Origin: an uncultured Micrococcales bacterium
Lineage (GTDB): Bacteria; Actinomycetota; Actinomycetes; Actinomycetales; Microbacteriaceae
Direction of reading: 5' to 3'
Assembly: GCA_903853515.1 (NCBI GenBank)
Contig: CAINTU010000211.1
Span: 1 to 15,759, forward strand
Length of the DNA: 15,759 bases
Part shown: piece after piece, positions 1 through 5,715 of the stretch
How positions within the stretch are numbered: position 1 is the stretch's first letter
Layout of the letters: every line of letters begins with the position of its first letter
Translations under genes and position numbers: made by a program
Notes under the pieces: generated by a model
Told to the model about the DNA's origin: nothing
Seen by the model: the letters and a program-made list of their open reading frames with translations, nothing else
Databases searched by the model: none

Positions 1-843
1 AGCTTTCAATTGGCCACCTTGCCGGTTAATCAATTCCCTGCACTTCCTCCTATTCCAGAAGTTACCGGAACCATTGATGGTGACGCTTTCATAAGTTCGA
101 TTCGTCGAGTGGCTATTGCTTCAGCAAAAGATGCACAGCGCCCTTTTCAGCGCGGCATTCAGATCAAGGCTTCAAACGAATCTGTTCAACTAACTGCGGC
201 AGACCCAAACAGAATTGCCCGCTGCAGCTTGCCTTGGCTTGGCAAGAGTGTGAAAGAAGAAGTCTCTGCCGTAGTTCTAACAAAGACTATGCAAGACATT
301 GAAAAGACATTCGGTGGCTTGGGTGAAATCAACATTTCTATCTCTGGCGACGGCGAACGTGGAATGGTTGCATTTCACGCAAAGAATCGCACGGTAACCA
401 CAATCGTTCTAAACATTGATAACTACCCAGACATCGATCAGTATTTTCCGAGCAATCTCGCCGAGTGGGCAGTTGTCAACAAGCAAGACCTGATGGAGGC
501 AACTCGTCGAGTTGAATTGGTTATCACTGAGGCTGATGAAACCATTCGATACAGCTTCGACGACGGTTCAGTAGCACTTGAGGCGTCTAGCGCTGAAAAC
601 AACGCAAACGAAAGCATCGAAGCCACACTCACCGGTAACCCAACAGCTCTTCGCTTTAAGCCATGGCTATTCCACGACGGATTAGCTCAGATCACAAGCG
701 AATTCGTCAAAATCGAATTCACCAAAAACCAACGCGACCCGCAAAGACCTGGCCCAATCATTATTTCGAGCCACGGATCGAAAGACAAGCCAGTGGTTGA
801 TACCTACCGCTATCTGCTAAACCCAAACATGCTCAAGCGGTAA
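1..843 (+). CDS. dnaN: DNA polymerase III sliding clamp beta subunit, 5'-truncated by window
   Basis: This is the beta clamp, a ring-shaped dimer that tethers replicative DNA polymerase to DNA. The frame is open from base 1 (reading SFQLATLPVNQFPALP), so the TTG at position 10 is only an internal codon and the true start lies upstream. About 280 residues are present of the roughly 370-385 usual for the family; most of domain I is missing. Visible family features are the LPxxxFPALP segment that closes domain I, domain II with the ADPNRIA stretch, and domain III ending YRYLLNPNMLKR. The C-terminal motif is unusual, because the family normally ends in something like MPxRL. In actinobacteria dnaN follows dnaA, so dnaA and oriC probably lie just to the left. 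The identification is firm; the start is outside the window. Confidence 0.97.
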   Translation, partial: SFQLATLPVNQFPALPPIPEVTGTIDGDAFISSIRRVAIASAKDAQRPFQRGIQIKASNESVQLTAADPNRIARCSLPWLGKSVKEEVSAVVLTKTMQDIEKTFGGLGEINISISGDGERGMVAFHAKNRTVTTIVLNIDNYPDIDQYFPSNLAEWAVVNKQDLMEATRRVELVITEADETIRYSFDDGSVALEASSAENNANESIEATLTGNPTALRFKPWLFHDGLAQITSEFVKIEFTKNQRDPQRPGPIIISSHGSKDKPVVDTYRYLLNPNMLKR

Positions 844-856
844 TCCCAGTTTTATT

Positions 857-868
857 GTTTTTAAAAAC
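857..868. repeat. 12-bp perfect palindrome in the dnaN–gnd gap
   Basis: GTTTTTAAAAAC is a perfect dyad in the 47 bp between dnaN and gnd. It has no separate loop and no following T-run beyond its own arms, so it is not a convincing terminator. It could be a weak dnaN 3' end signal or simply A/T-rich chance symmetry. Confidence 0.3.
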
Positions 869-890
869 CACCCTGAAAGGTAACTAACAA

Positions 891-1775
891 ATGCACATTG
901 GTCTAATTGGTCTAGGCAAAATGGGTGGCAACATGCGCACTCGACTTCGCAACAAAGGCATCGAAGTAACCGGTTACGCACACGATAGAGCAGTTAGCGA
1001 TGTTGACTCAATCGAGGCTCTTGTCGCAGCTCTGCCTTCGCCTAGAACCGTGTGGGTGATGGTACCTCACGGCGGTCCTACAGATGAAGTTATCAACGAG
1101 CTAACCAAACACCTAGGCGCTGGTGACTTGATTATCGAAGGTGGCAACTCAAGATTTAGCGAAGACATTCGTCACGCAGCAGAACTTGCCGAGAACGGCA
1201 TTGGCTATCTAGACTGTGGCGTTTCTGGCGGTGTCTGGGGCTTGCAAAACGGTTACGGTCTGATGGTTGGTGGCGACGCAAATCTTGTCGAACGAGCCAT
1301 GCCGATTTTTGATGCACTTCGACCTGAAGGTGAGCGTGCAGAAGGATTCGTTCACGTCGGTGATGTTGGTGCAGGGCACTACGCAAAGATGGTTCACAAC
1401 GGCATCGAATACGCGATGATGCAGGCATTTGCCGAGGGTTATGAATTGCTAGAGAAGAAAGACATCATCAAAGATGTTCACGGAACATTTGCGGCTTGGC
1501 AGCGCGGCACAGTAGTGCGTTCATGGTTGCTTGATCTTTTGGTGTTGGCACTTGAAGAAGATCCAGAGCTAGCCAAAATCAAGGGCTTCGTTGAAGATTC
1601 AGGTGAAGGTCGCTGGACTGTTGAAGAAGCAATCGCCAACGCTGTGCCGATGCCAGCGATCACGGCTAGCTTGTTTGCCCGTTTCTCATCGCGTCAAGAC
1701 GACTCTCCGGCAATGAAGGCAGTCGCCGCTCTGCGCAACCAGTTTGGTGGCCACGCCGTTAAGAAGGCCGACTAG
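891..1775 (+). CDS. gnd: 6-phosphogluconate dehydrogenase (decarboxylating), short form
   Basis: Oxidises and decarboxylates 6-phosphogluconate to ribulose 5-phosphate in the cytosolic pentose phosphate pathway, producing NAD(P)H. At 294 residues it is the short form, not the ~470-residue enzyme. The N-terminus has the Rossmann GLIGLGKMG motif (residues 4-12). Next come the substrate-binding SGG (112-114) and the catalytic KMVHNGIEY segment (Lys166, Asn170, Glu173). The C-terminal half carries EDSGEGRWTVEEA (235-247), typical of the family. The ATG is preceded by GAAAGG (875-880) at a spacing of about 10 nt. Cofactor choice cannot be settled by eye; short forms are often NAD-linked. A gnd gene between dnaN and recF is a standard actinobacterial arrangement with no obvious functional link to replication. 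Its stop codon overlaps a parS-like site. Confidence 0.95.
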   Translation: MHIGLIGLGKMGGNMRTRLRNKGIEVTGYAHDRAVSDVDSIEALVAALPSPRTVWVMVPHGGPTDEVINELTKHLGAGDLIIEGGNSRFSEDIRHAAELAENGIGYLDCGVSGGVWGLQNGYGLMVGGDANLVERAMPIFDALRPEGERAEGFVHVGDVGAGHYAKMVHNGIEYAMMQAFAEGYELLEKKDIIKDVHGTFAAWQRGTVVRSWLLDLLVLALEEDPELAKIKGFVEDSGEGRWTVEEAIANAVPMPAITASLFARFSSRQDDSPAMKAVAALRNQFGGHAVKKAD

Positions 1776-1789
1776 TTTCATGTGAAACA
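1774..1789. promoter_or_regulatory. parS: parS-like ParB (Spo0J) binding site
   Basis: AGTTTCATGTGAAACA matches the widely conserved bacterial parS 16-mer TGTTTCACGTGAAACA at 14 of 16 bases. The mismatches are the first base and one of the two central bases; both GTTTCA and GTGAAAC arms are intact. It overlaps the gnd stop codon and lies in the origin-proximal dnaN–recF interval, where chromosomal parS sites are expected. ParB loading here would serve origin segregation and condensin recruitment. The match is seen directly; the function is inferred. Confidence 0.8.
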
Positions 1790-1790
1790 T

Positions 1791-1810
1791 CGGTTTCATT
1801 TATGAGACCG
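1791..1810. repeat. Hairpin-forming inverted repeat upstream of recF
   Basis: CGGTTTCA–TTTA–TGAGACCG forms an 8-bp stem with one T·G pair and a 4-nt loop. It starts 2 bp after the parS-like site and repeats that site's GTTTCAT half 18 bp downstream. No T-tract follows, so it is a poor intrinsic terminator. It may be a degenerate second ParB half-site or an RNA hairpin between gnd and recF. Confidence 0.45.
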
Positions 1811-1829
1811 ATATACAAGAAAGCCAGAC

Positions 1830-3020
1830 ATGCAAGTTAGGCATCTAACCCTGTCGAACTTTCGCAACTATGCAACTGCAGATATTGCATTGCAACCGGG
1901 CGTGAATGTCTTAGTTGGCCCCAATGGGCAAGGCAAGACAAATCTTGTTGAAGCGATTCAGTACGTATCAACTTTGCGCTCGCATAGGGTAGCCGGATAT
2001 GAAGCACTCATTAGGCTTGGCCAACCTCAGGCAATAGTGCGTCTGCTGGCTCGTTGGCAAGATCGCGAAAACCTGATTGAAATTGAGCTCAACCGAGATT
2101 CACCAAACCGAGCAAGAGTAAATCGAGCAGATGTGTCGCGTGTGCGCGACACAGTCGGCTATGTAACTTCGGTGATTTTCGCACCAGAAGACTTGCGCAT
2201 CATCAAAGAAGATCCAAGCGATCGACGAGATTTTATCGACGGCTTGATTGTGCAGAGCGCACCTCGTTTTGCCGCAGTCTTTGCAGATTATGAGCGTGTT
2301 CTAAAACAGCGCAACACATTGTTGCGTTCCGCCAGAGCAGCGAAAGGCAATGCCGGCTTATCGACGCTTGAAGCCTGGGATGAGCAACTCGTGCAATACG
2401 GCAGCGAAATCATTGCCGCTCGAGTTGCCTTGGTTGCCAAGTTAGAACCACTGGTGCATGCCGCATACGCCGCGATAGCCGACGAAAAGAACGACCCAGC
2501 AATCCGAGTGAAGTCTTCGATCTTGGCAACCGCTGGTTTTGATGATGAACTCGATCAAAGCGAATACCTAACCGACAGCAATCGCGAAACTGTCGCCGAA
2601 AAATTCGCGGCGAAACTAATGGCCGTGCGAGATCGTGAATTAGACCGCGGTGTCACCTTGATAGGCCCGCACCGCGACGACCTCGTCTTCACTTTGGGCG
2701 ACCTGCCAGCCAAGGGATACATCAGTCACGGTGAAACCTGGTCATATGCCTTAGCGTTGCGGCTCGCCTCAGTGCAGTTATTGCGATCTGAGACCCACAC
2801 GGGCGACCCCATTTTGATTCTCGATGATGTCTTCGCCGAGCTAGATGTGACTAGACGCACGCGCCTTGCCCAACTGGTGGCAGATAATGAACAGGTGATC
2901 ATCACTGCAGCCGTCGCGGCAGATATTCCGGTCGAATTGGCCGCGTCGATGTTGCACGTGCGAGCGGGTTCTGTCTCTATATCTGCAACTGGCGAGGCTA
3001 ACGGCGAGGTACGCCAGTGA
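1830..3020 (+). CDS. recF: DNA replication/repair protein RecF
   Basis: RecF is an SMC/ABC-like ATPase that, with RecO and RecR, loads RecA at single-strand gaps and helps restart stalled forks. The 396 residues open with the typical MQVRHLTLSNFRNY. Walker A is GPNGQGKT (30-37), the ABC signature is SHGETWS (299-305), and Walker B is PILILDDVFAELD (327-339). The conserved IGPHRDDL (278-285) sits between them. Length is slightly above the usual 360-380. The ATG is preceded only by a weak purine stretch (AAGAAAG, 1817-1823). The gene ends in a 4-bp GTGA overlap with the next gene, implying cotranscription and translational coupling. Confidence 0.97.
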   Translation: MQVRHLTLSNFRNYATADIALQPGVNVLVGPNGQGKTNLVEAIQYVSTLRSHRVAGYEALIRLGQPQAIVRLLARWQDRENLIEIELNRDSPNRARVNRADVSRVRDTVGYVTSVIFAPEDLRIIKEDPSDRRDFIDGLIVQSAPRFAAVFADYERVLKQRNTLLRSARAAKGNAGLSTLEAWDEQLVQYGSEIIAARVALVAKLEPLVHAAYAAIADEKNDPAIRVKSSILATAGFDDELDQSEYLTDSNRETVAEKFAAKLMAVRDRELDRGVTLIGPHRDDLVFTLGDLPAKGYISHGETWSYALALRLASVQLLRSETHTGDPILILDDVFAELDVTRRTRLAQLVADNEQVIITAAVAADIPVELAASMLHVRAGSVSISATGEANGEVRQ

Positions 3021-3508
3021 CACAAGAGAATCCCAAGGATTTCGCTGTCGAGTTCTATTACCGCATGCGGCAGGCGCTCACTGGCCGAAAAGATCGCGAT
3101 TCGAGACGCCGAGATGCTAATTCACGCAACAAATCTCGCCCTTTTGACTCAAATCGCTCACCAAAACCAATTTCAACGGGTATCGACAAACTAATTGACA
3201 GTCTCGGCTGGCAAAATCAGCTCTCTGAGGCCGACTTATTCATGAATTGGGCCAAGATAGTCGGTGAAAAGAACGCCGAGGTCTCAAATTGCGAAGATTT
3301 GGCACTGGGGGTACTCAAAGTGCGCTGCAAATCTTCGGCTTGGGCCACACAACTCTCGCTTTTCAAACCGCAGTTTTTGACGCAAATTCAAGAGCTTTAC
3401 CCCCAGCTTGAAGTCAAAGATTTGCGCTTCGTTGGGCCTAACGCACCTAGCTTTAAACGCGGTTTTCGCTCTGTTCCCGGCCGCGGACCCAGAGACACTT
3501 TTGGATAG
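3017..3508 (+). CDS. dciA: DciA-family (DUF721) helicase-loading protein
   Basis: The DUF721/DciA family is the ancestral loader or operator of replicative helicase DnaB in bacteria that lack DnaC/DnaI. The 163 residues have a basic, low-complexity N-terminus (about 1-50). The DUF721 core (about 53-140) includes the NWAKIVGE segment (78-84), VLKVRCKSSAWATQL (99-113) and RFVGP (137-141). The tail GPRDTFG (157-163) is characteristic of actinobacterial members. The GTG start overlaps the recF stop (GTGA), with GGCGAGG about 8 nt upstream as ribosome binding site. Position between recF and gyrB is the same as in mycobacteria and streptomycetes. Its family is clear; the helicase-loading role is transferred from characterised homologues. 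Confidence 0.9.
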   Translation: MTQENPKDFAVEFYYRMRQALTGRKDRDSRRRDANSRNKSRPFDSNRSPKPISTGIDKLIDSLGWQNQLSEADLFMNWAKIVGEKNAEVSNCEDLALGVLKVRCKSSAWATQLSLFKPQFLTQIQELYPQLEVKDLRFVGPNAPSFKRGFRSVPGRGPRDTFG

Positions 3509-3567
3509 CCAAGAATCGTTATAAATCAGGCTAAAAATGAACCGTTTGACCCCCAAAAAGCCTTGAA

Positions 3568-3596
3568 TTGACGGGGTTTTTGGCGGCACATAACGA
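3568..3596 (+). promoter_or_regulatory. Candidate gyrB promoter P1
   Basis: TTGACG (3568-3573), a 17-bp spacer and TAACGA (3591-3596) resemble a housekeeping sigma promoter. The start site would fall near 3603, on the DnaA box at 3604-3612, leaving a leader of about 145 nt before gyrB. The -10 element is imperfect. Confidence 0.45.
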
Positions 3597-3603
3597 TTGT
3601 CGC

Positions 3604-3612
3604 TTATGCACA
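3604..3612 (+). promoter_or_regulatory. Consensus DnaA box in the gyrB leader
   Basis: TTATGCACA is a full match to the DnaA box consensus TTATNCACA. It lies 136 bp upstream of gyrB and just after the candidate -10 element at 3591-3596. Only one such box was noticed in this gap, so it is more likely regulatory than an origin. Confidence 0.5.
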
Positions 3613-3658
3613 GAAAGACCCTTGAATTGGCGGGTTTTGTCACCCCCAAAAGGTAAGA

Positions 3659-3686
3659 TTTAAGGGTTAGCCACCCCGAATATAAG
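3659..3686 (+). promoter_or_regulatory. Candidate gyrB promoter P2
   Basis: TATAAG (3681-3686) is a good -10 hexamer, with a weak TTTAAG (3659-3664) 16 bp upstream. The start site would lie near 3693, inside the 15-bp palindrome at 3688-3702, giving a leader of about 55 nt. Confidence 0.4.
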
Positions 3687-3687
3687 T

Positions 3688-3702
3688 CGCTCAAATTGAG
3701 CG
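3688..3702. promoter_or_regulatory. 15-bp palindrome, possible operator upstream of gyrB
   Basis: CGCTCAA-A-TTGAGCG has perfect 7-bp arms around one central base. It begins 2 bp after the candidate -10 at 3681-3686, where a repressor would block start-site opening. It could instead form a small hairpin at the mRNA 5' end. No regulator is identified. Confidence 0.45.
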
Positions 3703-3747
3703 CAATTGTGAGGGCCTAATCAGATCGCTAGGAGTGCCAAACTAAAT

Positions 3748-5685
3748 ATGTCTACGCCTGAAAACAGCTACGACGCGTCCAATATCCAGGTTCTCGAAGG
3801 CCTTGAAGCCGTTCGAAAACGCCCCGGAATGTACATTGGCTCTACCGGCCCCCGCGGTCTGCACCACTTGGTCTATGAAATCGTCGATAACGCCGTCGAT
3901 GAATCGCTGGCCGGCTATTGCGACGACATTAAGGTCGTAATCACCAAGGATGGCTGGATTCGCGTTGGCGACAACGGTCGAGGCATCCCAGTTGACATGC
4001 ACCCAGTCGAAAAGAAGCCCGCAGTTGAGGTAGTTCTGACCGTTTTGCACGCTGGCGGCAAATTTGGCGGCGGCGGTTATGCCGTTTCTGGTGGTTTGCA
4101 CGGCGTAGGCGCTTCTGTTGTTAACGCTCTTTCAACAGATTTGCGCGTAACCGTTGCTCGTGACGGTTTCTTGTGGCGACAGAGCTATAAGAGTGGTGTG
4201 CCTCAGGCGCCTTTGGCCAAAGGCGATGCGGTTGAGGTCACTGGCACAATGATCGAGTTCTTGCCGAACCCAGAAATCTTTGAGACCGTCGAATTCGATT
4301 ATGAGACTCTGCGTTCACGCTTTCAGCAGATGTGTTTCTTGAATAAGGGTCTGCGCATTTCGCTGCATGACGAACGTAACGAACGTAACGACTCTTATAA
4401 ATACGACCGTGGTTTGCAAGATTACGTCGACTACCTGAACTCAACCAAAAAAGCAGAAATCGTTAACGCCGAAATCATTTCGATTGAAAATGAAACCAAA
4501 GAGAAAAACATGTCGGTTGAAATCGCCATGCAGTGGACTCGGGGTTACAACGAAAGTGTTTTCACCTATGCCAACACCATCAACACGCATGAGGGTGGCA
4601 CACACGAAGAAGGCTTTCGGGCCGCGCTAACAACGCTGTTGAACAAGTATTCTCGCGAAAAGGGCTTGCTCAAAGAAAAAGATGAAAACCTCACCGGTGA
4701 CGACGTTCGTGAAGGTCTAACCGCCGTTATCTCAATCAAACTAATCGAACCTCAGTTCGAAGGTCAGACAAAAACAAAGCTAGGCAACACCGAGGCCAAA
4801 GCATTTGTGCAAAAAGTAGTCAACGAAGAACTCTCTGACTATTTCGCCCGTTACCCAGCAGTTGCAAAAGAAATTTGTCGCAAAGCAATCAGCGCAGCTG
4901 ATGCCAGACTCGCGGCTCGCAAAGCACGCGAGGCAACCAGACGCAAGGGCTTACTCGAGTCAACAGGTATGCCTGGCAAGTTGCGTGACTGCTCAAGCCG
5001 CGACCCGCGTGTCAGCGAAATTTATATCGTCGAGGGTGACTCGGCCGGTGGCTCTGCCATGCGTGGCCGCGACCCAGAAACCCAAGCGATTTTGCCACTT
5101 CGAGGCAAGGTGCTCAACGTCGAAAAAGCTCGACTAGATCGCGCCATGGCCAACAGCGAAGTGCAAGCGCTAATCACCGCATTCGGCATTGGTTACGGCG
5201 AAACACTCGACGTCAGCAAAATCAGATATCACAAATGCATCTTGATGGCCGACGCCGATGTCGACGGTCAACACATCCGCACGCTTTTGCTCACATTGCT
5301 CTACCGCTACCTTAAGCCTGTGATCGAGATGGGCTATGTCTATCTAGCGCAACCGCCACTATATCGAATCAAGTGGTCAAACGCAGATCACGAATATGTG
5401 TTCAGCGACGCCGAGCGCGATGAGCGCATCGCTGCCGGCCAAGCTGCCGGCCGCCGTTTGCCTAAAGAAAATTCGATTCAGCGTTATAAGGGTCTTGGCG
5501 AGATGGATTACGAAGAGCTTTGGTCAACCACCATGGACCCAGCTCGTCGCACACTCTTGCAAGTAACTCTTGATGATGCAATGCGCGCAGAAGAAATCTT
5601 CTCAACATTGATGGGCGACGATGTCGAGGCCCGTCGAACTTTTATTCAGCAGAACGCCAAGGATGTGCGCTTCCTAGATATCTAG
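3748..5685 (+). CDS. gyrB: DNA gyrase subunit B
   Basis: GyrB is the ATPase half of the A2B2 gyrase that introduces negative supercoils. The 645 residues match the short form without the E. coli insertion. The GHKL ATPase domain has YEIVDNAVDE (43-52; catalytic Glu44, Asn48), DNGRGIP (75-81) and GGLHGVG (115-121). Arg144 in WRQSYKSG aligns with the novobiocin-contact Arg136 of E. coli. The TOPRIM domain has EGDSAGG (429-435; Glu429) and DADVDG (502-507; Asp502, 504, 506). QRYKGLGEM (578-586) and the terminal DVRFLDI are typical. The ATG has GGAG at 3731-3734, a rather long 13-nt spacing. Residues 209-214 (ERNERN) come from a perfect 9-bp tandem duplication. It is probably cotranscribed with gyrA 30 bp downstream. 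Confidence 0.99.
   Translation: MSTPENSYDASNIQVLEGLEAVRKRPGMYIGSTGPRGLHHLVYEIVDNAVDESLAGYCDDIKVVITKDGWIRVGDNGRGIPVDMHPVEKKPAVEVVLTVLHAGGKFGGGGYAVSGGLHGVGASVVNALSTDLRVTVARDGFLWRQSYKSGVPQAPLAKGDAVEVTGTMIEFLPNPEIFETVEFDYETLRSRFQQMCFLNKGLRISLHDERNERNDSYKYDRGLQDYVDYLNSTKKAEIVNAEIISIENETKEKNMSVEIAMQWTRGYNESVFTYANTINTHEGGTHEEGFRAALTTLLNKYSREKGLLKEKDENLTGDDVREGLTAVISIKLIEPQFEGQTKTKLGNTEAKAFVQKVVNEELSDYFARYPAVAKEICRKAISAADARLAARKAREATRRKGLLESTGMPGKLRDCSSRDPRVSEIYIVEGDSAGGSAMRGRDPETQAILPLRGKVLNVEKARLDRAMANSEVQALITAFGIGYGETLDVSKIRYHKCILMADADVDGQHIRTLLLTLLYRYLKPVIEMGYVYLAQPPLYRIKWSNADHEYVFSDAERDERIAAGQAAGRRLPKENSIQRYKGLGEMDYEELWSTTMDPARRTLLQVTLDDAMRAEEIFSTLMGDDVEARRTFIQQNAKDVRFLDI
4372..4389. repeat. 9-bp tandem duplication inside gyrB
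   Basis: GAACGTAAC occurs twice in direct succession, adding an extra Glu-Arg-Asn to the encoded protein (residues 209-214) without breaking the frame. It falls in a region of the ATPase/transducer part that probably tolerates length variation, and is consistent with a replication-slippage event. Confidence 0.7.
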
Positions 5686-5715
5686 GCCAGCGCAAAGAAA
5701 GTTAAGTAGAAGACC

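Larger units (their letters stand above)
3549..3653. repeat. Paired direct repeats in the gyrB leader
   Basis: Two repeat types occur twice each, in mirrored order. CCTTGAATTGRCGGG lies at 3561-3575 and 3620-3633 (the second copy is one G shorter), each followed by a T-run. ACCCCCAAAARG lies at 3549-3560 and 3642-3653 (the first has one extra A). In the first block, CCAAAAA (3553-3559) can also pair with TTTTTGG (3577-3583). They look like duplicated regulator sites or a duplicated promoter segment upstream of gyrB. Confidence 0.6.

Noticed and set aside
10..12. TTG at position 10 as the dnaN start
   Set aside because: The frame stays open to base 1 with clamp-like residues, and about 100 N-terminal residues are missing. 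The gene is cut by the window edge.
3553..3583. CCAAAAA…TTTTTGG hairpin as a dciA terminator
   Set aside because: The stem has an internal mismatch and no T-tract follows, so it fails as an intrinsic terminator. It is reported only as part of the repeat.
3284..3694. 136-codon minus-strand frame across the dciA 3' end and gyrB leader
   Set aside because: It overlaps a well-supported gene and the regulatory gap, has no ribosome site, and its translation resembles no protein family.
3704..3712. AATTGTGAG resembling the left half of the lac operator
   Set aside because: Only a half-site matches, the right half is absent, and no LacI-type gene is nearby.
3509..3747. The gyrB leader as a replication origin
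   Set aside because: Only one DnaA box was found and there is no obvious A/T-rich unwinding stretch. The expected oriC lies beside dnaA, outside the left edge.
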